Assembly (NCBI GenBank): GCA_937900565.1
Contig: CALCFG010000127.1
Coordinates: 1-26,110, forward strand
Reading direction: 5' to 3'
DNA length: 26,110 bases
From: an uncultured Erysipelotrichaceae bacterium
GTDB lineage: Bacteria > Bacillota_I > Bacilli_A > Erysipelotrichales > Erysipelotrichaceae
Shown: positions 14,158-21,939 of the stretch, piece after piece
How the letters are laid out: each line of letters begins with the position of its first letter
Position numbering within the stretch: position 1 is the stretch's first letter
The notes under the pieces: model-generated
Databases searched by the model: none
The model's input: the letters and a program-made list of their open reading frames with translations, nothing else
Told to the model about the DNA's origin: nothing
Made by a program: the position numbers and the translations under genes

Positions 14158-15478
14158 GCATTGCTTTACTATTTGGTGTGCAAAATGTATTCGTTTTGCA
14201 TGTAAACTTGCACACAAACAAGGTGTTACCCTTGCCGGTGCCTTTGCATTAAAATTTAATCCTTCCATTGTCACTTATTTAGCTGACCAAATCCCTACGA
14301 CCATTGCAATTTGTGGTACCAACGGTAAAACAACAACCAATAATTTAATGGCATTAGCCTTAGAAAGTAACCATAAAAAAGTATTAATCAATGCGACTGG
14401 GTCAAACATGAAAAATGGAATTGTTTCTGCCTTAGTATTAGCAGCAAAAAACAATGGAAAAATGGATGTCGATTACGCAACATTAGAAATTGATGAAGCT
14501 TCGTTACGCCATATTACCCCTTTAATTAAAATTGATTATTTAGTTTTAACCAATTTATTTCGTGATCAATTGGATCGCTATGGTGAAATTGAAACAACAA
14601 TAAACTTATTAATGCAAGGCTTAAACTATGTACCAAATTGTAAACTAATTATTAATGGCGATGATGTCTTATCGTATCAATTAGCATTAAATAGTCATCA
14701 TGAATTTACATCTTTTGGAATTGATCAAGCCTATAACTATAGCAACCATAATGATTTAAAAGAAGGTCAATTCTGTTTTAATTGTCACACACCATTGAAA
14801 TATCATTTCTACCATTACGCTCAATTGGGTGATTATTATTGCCCAAATTGTGGGATGCATCACCCTACCGATAACACGACAGTTCAATCAATTACTTCAA
14901 TTGATCCATTACACTTCAGTGTTGATGAAATTAATTTCAATTCTAACTTGAAAGGTTTTTATAATATCTACAACCATTTAGCTGTCATTGAATTAATAAA
15001 ACAGGAAAATTTATCAATTCAAAATTTCGCAGATCAATGTGCCCAATATCATCCGGCATTTGGTCGCCTTGAACAATTTAACATTAATGGTGTAAATATC
15101 TTATTAAACCTGGCAAAGAATCCCGCAGGATTTAATCAAAACATTGATTTAGTATTAAATGATCCCAACCCTAAAGAAATCATCATTGCCATTAATGATA
15201 ACGAACAAGATGGTATCGATGTATCTTGGTTATGGGATGTGGACTTTGAACGCTTAGTATCCAGCAATGTAACCTTATTTTATACGTGTGGTACTCGTTA
15301 TATGGACATGGCATTACGTCTAAAATACGCCAATATAAGTTGTTTACCCTTTGAAAATATTAACGCTTGCATTGATACACTGATTGCAGATTCATCTACC
15401 CATAATATCTACGTATTGGTAAATTACACTGCTCTTTACCCAACCAGTCAACATTTAAAAAAAAGGAGTAATGGCTAA
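14150..15478 (+). CDS. murT: Lipid II isoglutaminyl synthase, Mur-ligase-like subunit MurT
   Basis: The 442-residue protein activates the alpha-carboxyl of D-Glu in lipid II with ATP; ammonia from GatD then makes D-isoglutamine. The Mur-ligase P-loop is ICGTNGKTTT (54-63). A zinc ribbon is inserted in the middle domain with Cys209, Cys212, Cys231 and Cys234, as in known MurT. The C-terminal DUF1727 region carries DGIDVSWLWDVDFE, where Asp357 corresponds to the catalytic Asp described for S. aureus MurT. The gene overlaps udp by 8 nt and its stop overlaps the gatD start by 1 nt (TAATG), so the two subunits are made together. It acts at the cytosolic membrane face. Confidence 0.95.
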   Translation: MLKHCFTIWCAKCIRFACKLAHKQGVTLAGAFALKFNPSIVTYLADQIPTTIAICGTNGKTTTNNLMALALESNHKKVLINATGSNMKNGIVSALVLAAKNNGKMDVDYATLEIDEASLRHITPLIKIDYLVLTNLFRDQLDRYGEIETTINLLMQGLNYVPNCKLIINGDDVLSYQLALNSHHEFTSFGIDQAYNYSNHNDLKEGQFCFNCHTPLKYHFYHYAQLGDYYCPNCGMHHPTDNTTVQSITSIDPLHFSVDEINFNSNLKGFYNIYNHLAVIELIKQENLSIQNFADQCAQYHPAFGRLEQFNINGVNILLNLAKNPAGFNQNIDLVLNDPNPKEIIIAINDNEQDGIDVSWLWDVDFERLVSSNVTLFYTCGTRYMDMALRLKYANISCLPFENINACIDTLIADSSTHNIYVLVNYTALYPTSQHLKKRSNG

Positions 15479-16218
15479 TGATAACCATCGTACATTTGTA
15501 TTCAGATTTATTAAATCTTTATGGAGACCGGGGCAATATTGCCGCATTACAACAACGTTTAAATTGGCGTGGTATTGAAACAACAGTGCGTCATATTCAT
15601 CAAAATGATTCATTAGATTTAAATAATGCTGATATTGTTTTATTAGGGGGTGGCTCCGATGCGAGTCAAAAAATTGTTGCCCATTCATTGGTTAAAAATA
15701 AAGCATTAATTCAAGAATACATCGAAGATAATGGGGTATTTATTGCCGTATGTGGTGGATTCCAACTATTAGGTACCTCATATCAATGCAATGATGAAAT
15801 CATTGAAGGAATGGGCATATTTGATTACCAAACAATCAATGAACCTGGCAGATGCATTGGAAATGTAGTTATTGATAGTTGTTTAGGTTTTCCTATTGTT
15901 GGTTTTGAAAACCATGGTGGACGTACTTATTTAACTAACCAAAAACCATTAGGAACAGTTTGTTATGGCTTTGGTAATGATGGCAAAGGGAAAAATGAAG
16001 GGATAATTTATAAAAATTGCATTGGCACATACATTCATGGCCCTTTATTACCTAAAAATCCCCAACTATGTGATTACTTATTACAAGCTGCCTTATTGCG
16101 TCAGGGAATCACTGCACCATTAAAAACATTAGATGATACCATGGAGCTTAAAGCCCAAGCGATAATGATTGATCGCGCTAAAAACGAACATAAGGATAAC
16201 CCATATATAACACAATAG
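15478..16218 (+). CDS. gatD: Lipid II isoglutaminyl synthase, glutaminase subunit GatD
   Basis: The 246-residue class I glutamine amidotransferase releases ammonia from glutamine for MurT. The nucleophile Cys92 is in AVCGGFQLLG and the catalytic His187 in TYIHGPLLP; Arg126 lies in the GRCIGNV segment that positions glutamine in S. aureus GatD. The N-terminus (VHLYSDLLNLYGDRGN) is characteristic of GatD and distinguishes it from cobyric acid synthases. AAAAGGAG in the end of murT is the ribosome site. It is the last gene of the operon, followed by a terminator. Confidence 0.95.
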   Translation: MITIVHLYSDLLNLYGDRGNIAALQQRLNWRGIETTVRHIHQNDSLDLNNADIVLLGGGSDASQKIVAHSLVKNKALIQEYIEDNGVFIAVCGGFQLLGTSYQCNDEIIEGMGIFDYQTINEPGRCIGNVVIDSCLGFPIVGFENHGGRTYLTNQKPLGTVCYGFGNDGKGKNEGIIYKNCIGTYIHGPLLPKNPQLCDYLLQAALLRQGITAPLKTLDDTMELKAQAIMIDRAKNEHKDNPYITQ

Positions 16219-16247
16219 CGTACTTTTAATAGTACGCTAATTTTTTA
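16217..16247 (+). terminator. Terminator of the hydrolase-gatD operon
   Basis: AGCGTACT (16217-16224) and AGTACGCT (16231-16238) form a perfect 8-bp stem with loop TTTAAT, followed by AATTTTTTAA. The stop codon of the convergent metallopeptidase gene lies in the stem. Confidence 0.75.
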
Positions 16248-16923
16248 ATTGTTGATGACGTTGTTTATAATCGCTCATATGGAATAATAATACATCGTAA
16301 AATCTTTTCGAATGATTAGGGACAATTAAATGCACATACTCATGCCATAAAACAGCTTCAATTACTTTTGGTTCATAATGACATAAATAAATAGATAAAC
16401 TAATTTTATTTAGCTTAGGTGTACATACACCCCATTTACCACGTAATCTTTTTAACGTTATTTTCGGTAGTGATAAATGGTAATCGTTAACTAATACGTT
16501 GTCCCATTTAATACGCATCTGTGCAATTAATTGTTCCATTTGTTTACTAGCATACGCATATATTGCAGATTCAATATTTGCTGAGGATAACTTTTCAACA
16601 TAAATAATTAAACATTCTTTATCCATATGTGCTTTTTGCTTTCCTAATAAAACAGCTATTTTAATTTGCTTACCAAATAAATTAATGGTTGATGTATTGG
16701 TGACGTCCAAACGTTGGTGATGCTTAGTTAATTGCTTATCATGATCAATAACCCATTGACTACGACTATGCAAAAATGATGCAATCGTTGCATCACTTAC
16801 ACTTGAATTACACGTAATTAATATTTGTTTATTTCCTTGCAAATGACAATAGGTACGCTTGTTATTTTTATATTGAACCGTAACCTTAAAATCGATTCCA
16901 TCAAGATTAATCGCTGTTAACAT
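16237..16923 (-). CDS. YgjP-like zinc metallopeptidase (DUF45)
   Basis: A frame of 263 codons begins at 17028, but the first 35 codons lie inside the DegV gene and do not look like this family. The ATG at 16923 gives 228 residues, the usual family size, with a 17-nt overlap of the DegV end. The family order is present: an N-terminal beta region, a SRSQWVIDH helix, then LKRLRGKWGVCTPKLNKISL, and the zinc site HEYVHLIVPNHSKRF with two His and the catalytic Glu. These proteins are cytosolic predicted metalloproteases of poorly known substrate. No strong ribosome site is visible, so coupling to DegV is likely. Confidence 0.8.
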   Translation of the reverse strand: MLTAINLDGIDFKVTVQYKNNKRTYCHLQGNKQILITCNSSVSDATIASFLHSRSQWVIDHDKQLTKHHQRLDVTNTSTINLFGKQIKIAVLLGKQKAHMDKECLIIYVEKLSSANIESAIYAYASKQMEQLIAQMRIKWDNVLVNDYHLSLPKITLKRLRGKWGVCTPKLNKISLSIYLCHYEPKVIEAVLWHEYVHLIVPNHSKRFYDVLLFHMSDYKQRHQQLKN

Positions 16924-17764
16924 TATATTTTTTAATATATCCCACACCGATTGTTCCCGGCCCAGTATGTGAGAAAATAATACTTCTAAATTTTTCAATA
17001 CGTACTGGACATCCGGTTGCCTCTTCAAGTAATTTTGCTTGCTGTAATGCTAATTCTTTAACATCTTCCACATAAATTAGCATAAAAATATAATCATCTT
17101 TAGGTTCAATAGAAGCAACATATTCAATCGCTCTTGCATAAGCTTTCTTTGAGGTTCTAACTTTATCATAAACATCAATCACCCCATCTTCAACTTTTAA
17201 TAACGGAATAATTTTTAATAAATTACCCAATGCAGCAACTCCACTGGAAACTCTTCCGCCACGCTTTAAAGTGGTTAGATCTTTTGGTAACAGTATTGCA
17301 CTATATTTAGTTTCTTGTTCCAAACGACGCTTAATTTCTTCCACAGGTACACCATTATCAATCATTTGTAATGCACATTCAATCGCATATTGGGCGATTC
17401 CACAGACTGTTTTTGAATCAACAACCACCAAACGACCAGCGTATTGATTTGCTAATCCACAAGCTGTGGCATATGTACCAGATAACCCTGAACTAATGGG
17501 AATAAATAAAACAGTTTCATATGTTGTTAACATTTCATCTATTTTCTTAACTAAATTCCCCATCAATGGTTGACTTGTTTTAACGATAGAACCTTGGTTT
17601 AAGTAATCAATCACCTTTGCATCACTAATTGTATCATTTTCAATAAATTCTTGATTATCAATCATTAAAGGCATTCGGATAACCGAAACACCGATATCTT
17701 CTGCTCTTTCATCGGTATAATCACTACCAGAGTCAGTTAAAATTCCTATTTTTCTTTTATTCAT
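16907..17764 (-). CDS. DegV-family fatty-acid-binding protein (FakB-like)
   Basis: From the preferred ATG at 17764 the protein has 285 residues and begins MNKRKIGILTDSGSDYTDER, the usual DegV opening; an upstream ATG at 17782 would add six residues and cannot be excluded. Further motifs are GSIVKTSQPLMGN, the SSGLSGTYATA loop that contacts the fatty-acid carboxylate in FakB proteins, and TLKRGGRVSSGVAALGNLLKI split near the middle. FakB proteins present fatty acids to the kinase FakA for phospholipid synthesis. No FakA gene lies in the window, so the ligand is inferred from the family. It heads a two-gene leftward unit; a -10-like TATAAT at 17854-17849 may be its promoter. Confidence 0.9.
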   Translation of the reverse strand: MNKRKIGILTDSGSDYTDERAEDIGVSVIRMPLMIDNQEFIENDTISDAKVIDYLNQGSIVKTSQPLMGNLVKKIDEMLTTYETVLFIPISSGLSGTYATACGLANQYAGRLVVVDSKTVCGIAQYAIECALQMIDNGVPVEEIKRRLEQETKYSAILLPKDLTTLKRGGRVSSGVAALGNLLKIIPLLKVEDGVIDVYDKVRTSKKAYARAIEYVASIEPKDDYIFMLIYVEDVKELALQQAKLLEEATGCPVRIEKFRSIIFSHTGPGTIGVGYIKKYNVNSD

Positions 17765-17911
17765 ACGAATAATGTTACGCATAAAAGTGTTGTCTGTAAA
17801 TCTAATACTAATAACTAGATGTACCGGTTATTAAGATAAACTAAATTTATTATAGAAAAAATGTTTGCTTATAAAAAAGCAGTACATCTTTTCAGATTTA
17901 TCAATTTCTTA

Positions 17912-17940
17912 TTTACAAACGATTTTGTATTTGCTAAAAT
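17912..17940 (+). promoter_or_regulatory. Promoter of tRNA-His
   Basis: -35 TTTACA (17912-17917), 17-bp spacer, extended -10 TGC-TAAAAT (TAAAAT at 17935-17940), 12 bp before the tRNA. Confidence 0.75.
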
Positions 17941-17952
17941 AAATAAGCCTGT

Positions 17953-18030
17953 GGTGGATATGGCGAAGTTGGTTAACGCACCGGATTGTGGCTCCGGCAC
18001 TCGCGAGTTCAAGTCTCGTTATCCACCCCA
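17953..18030 (+). tRNA. tRNA-His (anticodon GTG)
   Basis: Acceptor GTGGATA/TATCCAC with the extra 5' G (17953) opposite C73, the identity mark of tRNA-His. The anticodon stem CCGGA/TCCGG encloses TTGTGGC, the T arm is CGAG-type, and CCA is encoded at 18028-18030. Confidence 0.94.
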
Positions 18031-18042
18031 ATTAAAAAATTC

Positions 18043-18069
18043 AGTCATTCTTCGGAATGACTTTTTTAT
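18043..18069 (+). terminator. Terminator of tRNA-His
   Basis: AGTCATTC (18043-18050), UUCG tetraloop (18051-18054), GAATGACT (18055-18062), then TTTTTTATA. Confidence 0.85.
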
Positions 18070-18085
18070 ATCTTCTTTTAATGGT

Positions 18086-18118
18086 AAAAAAATTCCCTAG
18101 AATAAACTCTAGGGAATT
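18086..18118 (-). terminator. Terminator of the Rnf operon
   Basis: On the minus strand AATTCCCTAGA (18118-18108) pairs perfectly with TCTAGGGAATT (18101-18091) around a 6-nt loop and runs into seven T. It begins 4 nt after the rnfB stop, so no further subunit gene is transcribed. Confidence 0.85.
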
Positions 18119-18122
18119 AATT

Positions 18123-18440
18123 TTATAATGTAACTTTTAAAGTTTCACCATTAGGTCCAACTGTTGAATTTAAGTAATCAACAATAGCTTGCTTTCCTTC
18201 AGGTTTACTTGGTTTACATACTGAAACAGATGTAATTTCACCATCAACTAATGCTTGTGCACAACCACTGCAACCGGCATAGCCACAACCACCACAGTTG
18301 TAACCTGGTAACATTGCAGTAACCTTTTCAACACGTTCATCCACTTTAACAGCGAATACTTTATCAGAAATACCCAATACAGCACCTAAAACCAAACCAA
18401 TCACAACCATTACGATTACTGTTGTTATAATACTATTCAT
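18123..18440 (-). CDS. rnfB: RnfB, short form lacking the ferredoxin domains
   Basis: The 105-residue protein has an N-terminal membrane helix (about 5-25), a VKVDERVEKVTAMLPGYNCG segment typical of RnfB, and the first Fe-S domain with Cys49, Cys52, Cys57 and Cys75 (CGGCGYAGC...CKPS); Cys60 is extra. Usual RnfB proteins continue with ferredoxin-type domains of the CxxCxxCxxxCP pattern; none is present here. The stop is followed at once by the operon terminator, so this is not a frameshift near the end. RnfB is normally the ferredoxin-docking subunit, so electron entry must be altered or must use a partner encoded elsewhere. Start overlaps the upstream gene by 4 nt. Confidence 0.88.
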   Translation of the reverse strand: MNSIITTVIVMVVIGLVLGAVLGISDKVFAVKVDERVEKVTAMLPGYNCGGCGYAGCSGCAQALVDGEITSVSVCKPSKPEGKQAIVDYLNSTVGPNGETLKVTL

Positions 18441-18628
18441 TCTTTTCCTCTTTCTTGATTATCGTTATTAACAGGATGGTGTGAACAGGAAGTTATTTTA
18501 CATCCATCACAACTCTCTTCGAGATTTTCACATCCTTGGGGTTTAGGCGTTTTACTATTAAGATAATACCCAATAGCAAACACTGCACCTAAAGCACACG
18601 CAAATAATAACGCATAAATGATTTGCAT
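18437..18628 (-). CDS. Cys-rich single-pass membrane protein, NqrM-like, in the Rnf operon
   Basis: From the ATG at 18628, 1 nt after the rnfA stop, the product has 63 residues; a GTG at 18643 would add five residues but lies inside rnfA. Residues 2-23 form a membrane span ending in AIGYYLNSKTPKP, followed by a compact Cys motif C33-x6-C40-x2-C43-x4-C48-x-H-H and a hydrophilic tail. The layout (one helix, G-Y-basic, then Gly-Cys...Leu...Cys) resembles NqrM, the small factor needed to mature the iron centre held by NqrD/NqrE, the homologues of RnfA/RnfE. FeoB-associated Cys-rich proteins are an alternative. The 4-nt overlap with rnfB and position after rnfA support a job in Rnf assembly. Confidence 0.7.
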   Translation of the reverse strand: MQIIYALLFACALGAVFAIGYYLNSKTPKPQGCENLEESCDGCKITSCSHHPVNNDNQERGKE

Positions 18629-18629
18629 A

Positions 18630-19202
18630 TTAAACAATACCACCTAAACCACTCATGGCAATTGCCATTAAAGCAGCAACGATCATCGCAATTGGGTTAC
18701 CTTTAAAACTTGTTGGAATATCACTAGCTTCCAAACGTTGACGAATGGCACTCATAATGCACAATGTCATTGTAAATCCTAATGGCACCGCAATGGAATA
18801 AACGCATGTTTCCAATATCGTATACCCAGCACTAATATTTTGTTGGGCAACATACAATACTGCACAGTTTGTTGTAATCAATGGTAAATAAATACCCAAA
18901 GATTTATACAATGCAGGAGAATTCTTTTTAAGAAACATTTCCACAAATTGAACGAATGATGCAATAACTAAGATGAAAGTTAATAAATCCATGAATTCAA
19001 TTTGTAATGGCACAAGTACTAAATAATATAACGCATACGTTAATAAACTTGAACCAAAGATAACAAATGTTACCGCTAAACCCATACCCACAGCTGAGCT
19101 CATTTTCTTAGAAACGCCTAAGAATGGGCACATACCAAAGAATTTCGTTAAGATAATGTTGTTTACTAACACAGCACCGATAAATAATGTTACTAAATCC
19201 AT
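18630..19202 (-). CDS. rnfA: Electron transport complex membrane subunit RnfA
   Basis: The 190-residue integral membrane protein has six hydrophobic segments and is homologous to NqrE. Conserved motifs are VNNIILTKFFGMCPFLGVS (13-31) with Cys25, and LGIYLPLITTNCAVL (102-116) with Cys113; these half-helix cysteines, together with two in RnfE, hold the intramembrane iron-sulfur centre. A GAAGGTAAG ribosome site lies upstream and the gene begins 2 nt after rnfE. It is complete and of normal length. Confidence 0.95.
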   Translation of the reverse strand: MDLVTLFIGAVLVNNIILTKFFGMCPFLGVSKKMSSAVGMGLAVTFVIFGSSLLTYALYYLVLVPLQIEFMDLLTFILVIASFVQFVEMFLKKNSPALYKSLGIYLPLITTNCAVLYVAQQNISAGYTILETCVYSIAVPLGFTMTLCIMSAIRQRLEASDIPTSFKGNPIAMIVAALMAIAMSGLGGIV

Positions 19203-19204
19203 AA

Positions 19205-19834
19205 TTACTTACCTTCCTTTTTTGCACTGCGTGCATTCATTGCAGCAAATCCAGCAGCAATTAATGCAAATGTTAAGAATGCACCAGTTGGTGTACCAAA
19301 CATTGAAATGGTAAAATCCGCAGGAATTAATGTAATTGAGAAAATATTTGCACCTGTCATTGGATTATCCAACACTAACATACCAGTGGATAAAATTTGA
19401 CGAATAATGGATACCACCAATAAAGCAAAAGTATAACCTAAGCCCATTGATAAACCATCCATAATACTTGCCCCAATGCCATTTTTACTTGCAAATGCTT
19501 CACAACGCCCCAATACGATACAGTTAACAACAATTAAGTCGATGTAAACACCCATCGCAGAATAAATACTTGGAATATATGCTTGCAATAATAAGCCACA
19601 ACATTTAACCAACGCTGCAATAATTACAATATACACTGGAATACGAATCTCATTTGGAATAATTTTACGTAATGCAGAAATAATAATTTCTGAGCAAATC
19701 AAAACCAAAATAACGCATACACCCATACCCAACGCATTATTAATACTTGTAGTAATGGCCAATGCAGAACATAAACCTAAATAAAGAACGAAAACTGGAT
19801 TTTCTTTTGTAATCCCTTTTATGAAATTATTCAT
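19205..19834 (-). CDS. rnfE: Electron transport complex membrane subunit RnfE
   Basis: The 209-residue membrane protein is homologous to NqrD, with six spans and inverted topology relative to RnfA. It carries ENPVFVLYLGLCSALAITTS (11-30) with Cys22 and GVYIDLIVVNCIVLGRCEAF (95-114) with Cys105, the partner ligands of the RnfA cysteines. A strong TAGGAGGTAA ribosome site lies in the end of rnfG, 3 nt of intergenic space separate the genes, and the length is normal. Confidence 0.95.
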   Translation of the reverse strand: MNNFIKGITKENPVFVLYLGLCSALAITTSINNALGMGVCVILVLICSEIIISALRKIIPNEIRIPVYIVIIAALVKCCGLLLQAYIPSIYSAMGVYIDLIVVNCIVLGRCEAFASKNGIGASIMDGLSMGLGYTFALLVVSIIRQILSTGMLVLDNPMTGANIFSITLIPADFTISMFGTPTGAFLTFALIAAGFAAMNARSAKKEGK

Positions 19835-19837
19835 GGA

Positions 19838-20221
19838 TTAGTTACCTCCTAAACCATTCCGGATAGCATCAAATACCGCATTACTTGTGATAGTTGCCCC
19901 ACCAACTGTATCCACACCATCAATACTTCCGTTAGTTAAAATTGCTTCTTGCAATGTAGGAATTGCAGCTCCACCAATGGAAGGAGTTTCCCCTTCACCA
20001 GTGATAGTAATTTCAGTAATTGCTCCACCACTAATGGTAAAATCTGCAACAACATCCCCACCAAAACCTTTGGCTTTACCAGAATATGTACCATCTGTTA
20101 ATGTAACAGCATTATTTGCCGCAATAACAGGCGCAGTAATACTATTTACACCGGCTAACGCTAACCCACATACACCACACACAACGGCTAAGAATAACGC
20201 TAAATGCATTGTCTTTTTCAT
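19838..20221 (-). CDS. rnfG: RnfG, minimal flavin-binding subunit
   Basis: The 127-residue protein has one N-terminal membrane helix (about 5-30) and one extracytoplasmic FMN-binding domain (40-125). The flavinylation motif is DTVGGATITS, with Thr110 the expected covalent FMN site. The GEGETPSIGG segment corresponds to the ETPGLG turn of usual RnfG. Typical RnfG proteins are around 200 residues, so this is a stripped-down form. Its start overlaps the rnfD stop by 1 nt. The FMN is expected to be attached by an ApbE-type transferase, which is not encoded in the window. Confidence 0.88.
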   Translation of the reverse strand: MKKTMHLALFLAVVCGVCGLALAGVNSITAPVIAANNAVTLTDGTYSGKAKGFGGDVVADFTISGGAITEITITGEGETPSIGGAAIPTLQEAILTNGSIDGVDTVGGATITSNAVFDAIRNGLGGN

Positions 20222-21939
20222 TATTCGCCTCCTGCTAACGCACTACTTAATGCGTCATTTACAGCGTTTGAAGTTACTGTAGCACCAGAAACTACTTCAA
20301 TTTCGCCTTGATTTGCAACAATTTGATCGGCTGCGCCATCAATGACTGGGCTACCCAAGCCTTCAGTTTCGCCGTCACCTACAACAGTTGCACTTGCGAT
20401 TTTACCGCCTTCAACTGTCACGGTAACGCTAACTTCACCCATACCCGTTGCACTACCAGTATATTCTCCATCTGCAACTGCTGATAAATCAATGGTAATT
20501 GTTTGATTTTCAGCTTCAGGCAAATCAGTAGCAACTGTTTCGCTTTCACTTGTAGAAGCATTACCATTACCACCAATAGCAGTTTCAAAACCAGTTTGAA
20601 TTGCCTTACTTGTAATAGTTGCACCAACTACTGTATCAAAACTAATATCACCACTCGCTAATACAGTATCTGTTATTGTTTGAGCTGCAGTATCACCTAA
20701 ACCTGGTGTTTCTTTGCTTGCATCAATTGTTAAGCTTGTTACTTTTCCTCCTTTAACATCAAATGAAACAGTAACATCGCCGCCCATGCCTTGACCTTTA
20801 CCAGTATAAGATCCATCCGCCACATCTTTTAGACTTACAGTAAACGCACCAGTTTCACCAAATGTTGTTTCAACAGGTGCAGCCAAAGCATTCATTGAAG
20901 CCATTAACACTAATCCAACAACCGCTAAAATAGCATTATTACGAATATTTTTTTTCTTATCATCAATTTGCACACCATCAAATAAATTTTCAATTAATGG
21001 CGTTAACATATTCATAATTAAAATCGAATATAAAACACCTTCTGGTAAAGATGCACCAATACGAATTACAAAAGTAACGATTGCAGCACCCATCGCAAAG
21101 AAGATTCTTCCACCAGCACTTGTTGGTGAAGTTACTGGGTCAGTTAACATAAACACTGCACCAAACATCGCACCACCTGTTAAAACATGGTATAACGCAT
21201 AAGTTAATGGTTGACCTTGCATTAATCCTAATCCTAAGGCTAAGACAAATAATGTAACAATATAAGTTACCGGTACTCTCCAATCAATCACACGACGTAC
21301 AACTAAGAATAAACCAACTAAAATAATAACTAATGCACTTGTTTCACCAATAGCACCAGGATATAACCCTAACGCCATATTACCAATTCCGCCAAAACTC
21401 GTTAAGAATTCATTGAAATTTTCTGCACTAGTAGCTAACCAACCAGCGTTAGCCAATGTACCAGTTGGTGTCGATTTACTAACAACATCAACAACAGTTT
21501 TACCTGCGAAGCTTGCAAACACAAACGCACGTGCAACTGCAGCAGGGTTGAAAATATTATGGCCAAATCCACCAAACAATAATTTACCAAATAAAATAGC
21601 TAATACTGAACATACAACTACAACATATATTGGTAAGTTAGATTGGCACATTAATACAAAGATAATAGCTGTCACCCAACCATAAGAGTGAAGCAATGTA
21701 TTTTTTAAATCTTTCTTTAAGCATAATGCCCAAATTGCTTCAGTAACTAACACAGAAACGATAGCCGCACCCATCATCATCAATGAATGCATTACGTTAT
21801 CCATACCATAAGTTACATATTGATTATATAAACCAAAGGCAAATACAACGAGTAAACCGATGGTTAGATCACGCATGATAGTATCTGTTGAGATTTTTGT
21901 ATCACGGTAATTTGGACTGGCATTAAATACGTATTTCAT
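20221..21939 (-). CDS. rnfD: RnfD fused to two C-terminal flavin-binding domains
   Basis: The protein has 572 residues, against about 310-350 for usual RnfD. Residues 1-325 are the RnfD/NqrB membrane core, with NIFNPAAVARAF (128-139), an SKSTPTG flavin-site motif where Thr157 is the likely FMN ester, and MLTDPVTSPTSAGGR (264-278). Residues 333-354 are an added membrane helix resembling that of RnfG. Two FMN-binding domains follow: 365-457, with ETPGLGD and DTVVGATITS (Thr441), and 483-570, with ETEGLGS and EVVSGATVTS (Thr554). A Ser/Thr/Glu-rich linker (458-480) joins them. The second motif has Glu where Asp is usual. The fusion looks like an RnfG copy joined to RnfD plus a further duplicated domain. 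It overlaps rnfC by 1 nt. Confidence 0.92.
   Translation of the reverse strand: MKYVFNASPNYRDTKISTDTIMRDLTIGLLVVFAFGLYNQYVTYGMDNVMHSLMMMGAAIVSVLVTEAIWALCLKKDLKNTLLHSYGWVTAIIFVLMCQSNLPIYVVVVCSVLAILFGKLLFGGFGHNIFNPAAVARAFVFASFAGKTVVDVVSKSTPTGTLANAGWLATSAENFNEFLTSFGGIGNMALGLYPGAIGETSALVIILVGLFLVVRRVIDWRVPVTYIVTLFVLALGLGLMQGQPLTYALYHVLTGGAMFGAVFMLTDPVTSPTSAGGRIFFAMGAAIVTFVIRIGASLPEGVLYSILIMNMLTPLIENLFDGVQIDDKKKNIRNNAILAVVGLVLMASMNALAAPVETTFGETGAFTVSLKDVADGSYTGKGQGMGGDVTVSFDVKGGKVTSLTIDASKETPGLGDTAAQTITDTVLASGDISFDTVVGATITSKAIQTGFETAIGGNGNASTSESETVATDLPEAENQTITIDLSAVADGEYTGSATGMGEVSVTVTVEGGKIASATVVGDGETEGLGSPVIDGAADQIVANQGEIEVVSGATVTSNAVNDALSSALAGGE

Noticed and set aside
16924..17028. Longer N-terminus for the YgjP-like protein
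   Set aside because: These 35 codons overlap well-conserved DegV sequence in another frame and do not fit the family; the ATG at 16923 gives the usual size.
17861..18100. 79-codon plus-strand frame
   Set aside because: It runs through the complete tRNA-His and its terminator, so it is not a gene.
18123..18440. Frameshifted RnfB with ferredoxin domains downstream
   Set aside because: Only 4 nt separate the stop from a perfect terminator, and no CxxCxxCxxxCP pattern exists nearby in any frame.
20418..20627. 69-codon minus-strand frame in the flavin-domain region
   Set aside because: Leu/Gln-rich shadow frame of the repetitive RnfD C-terminus.
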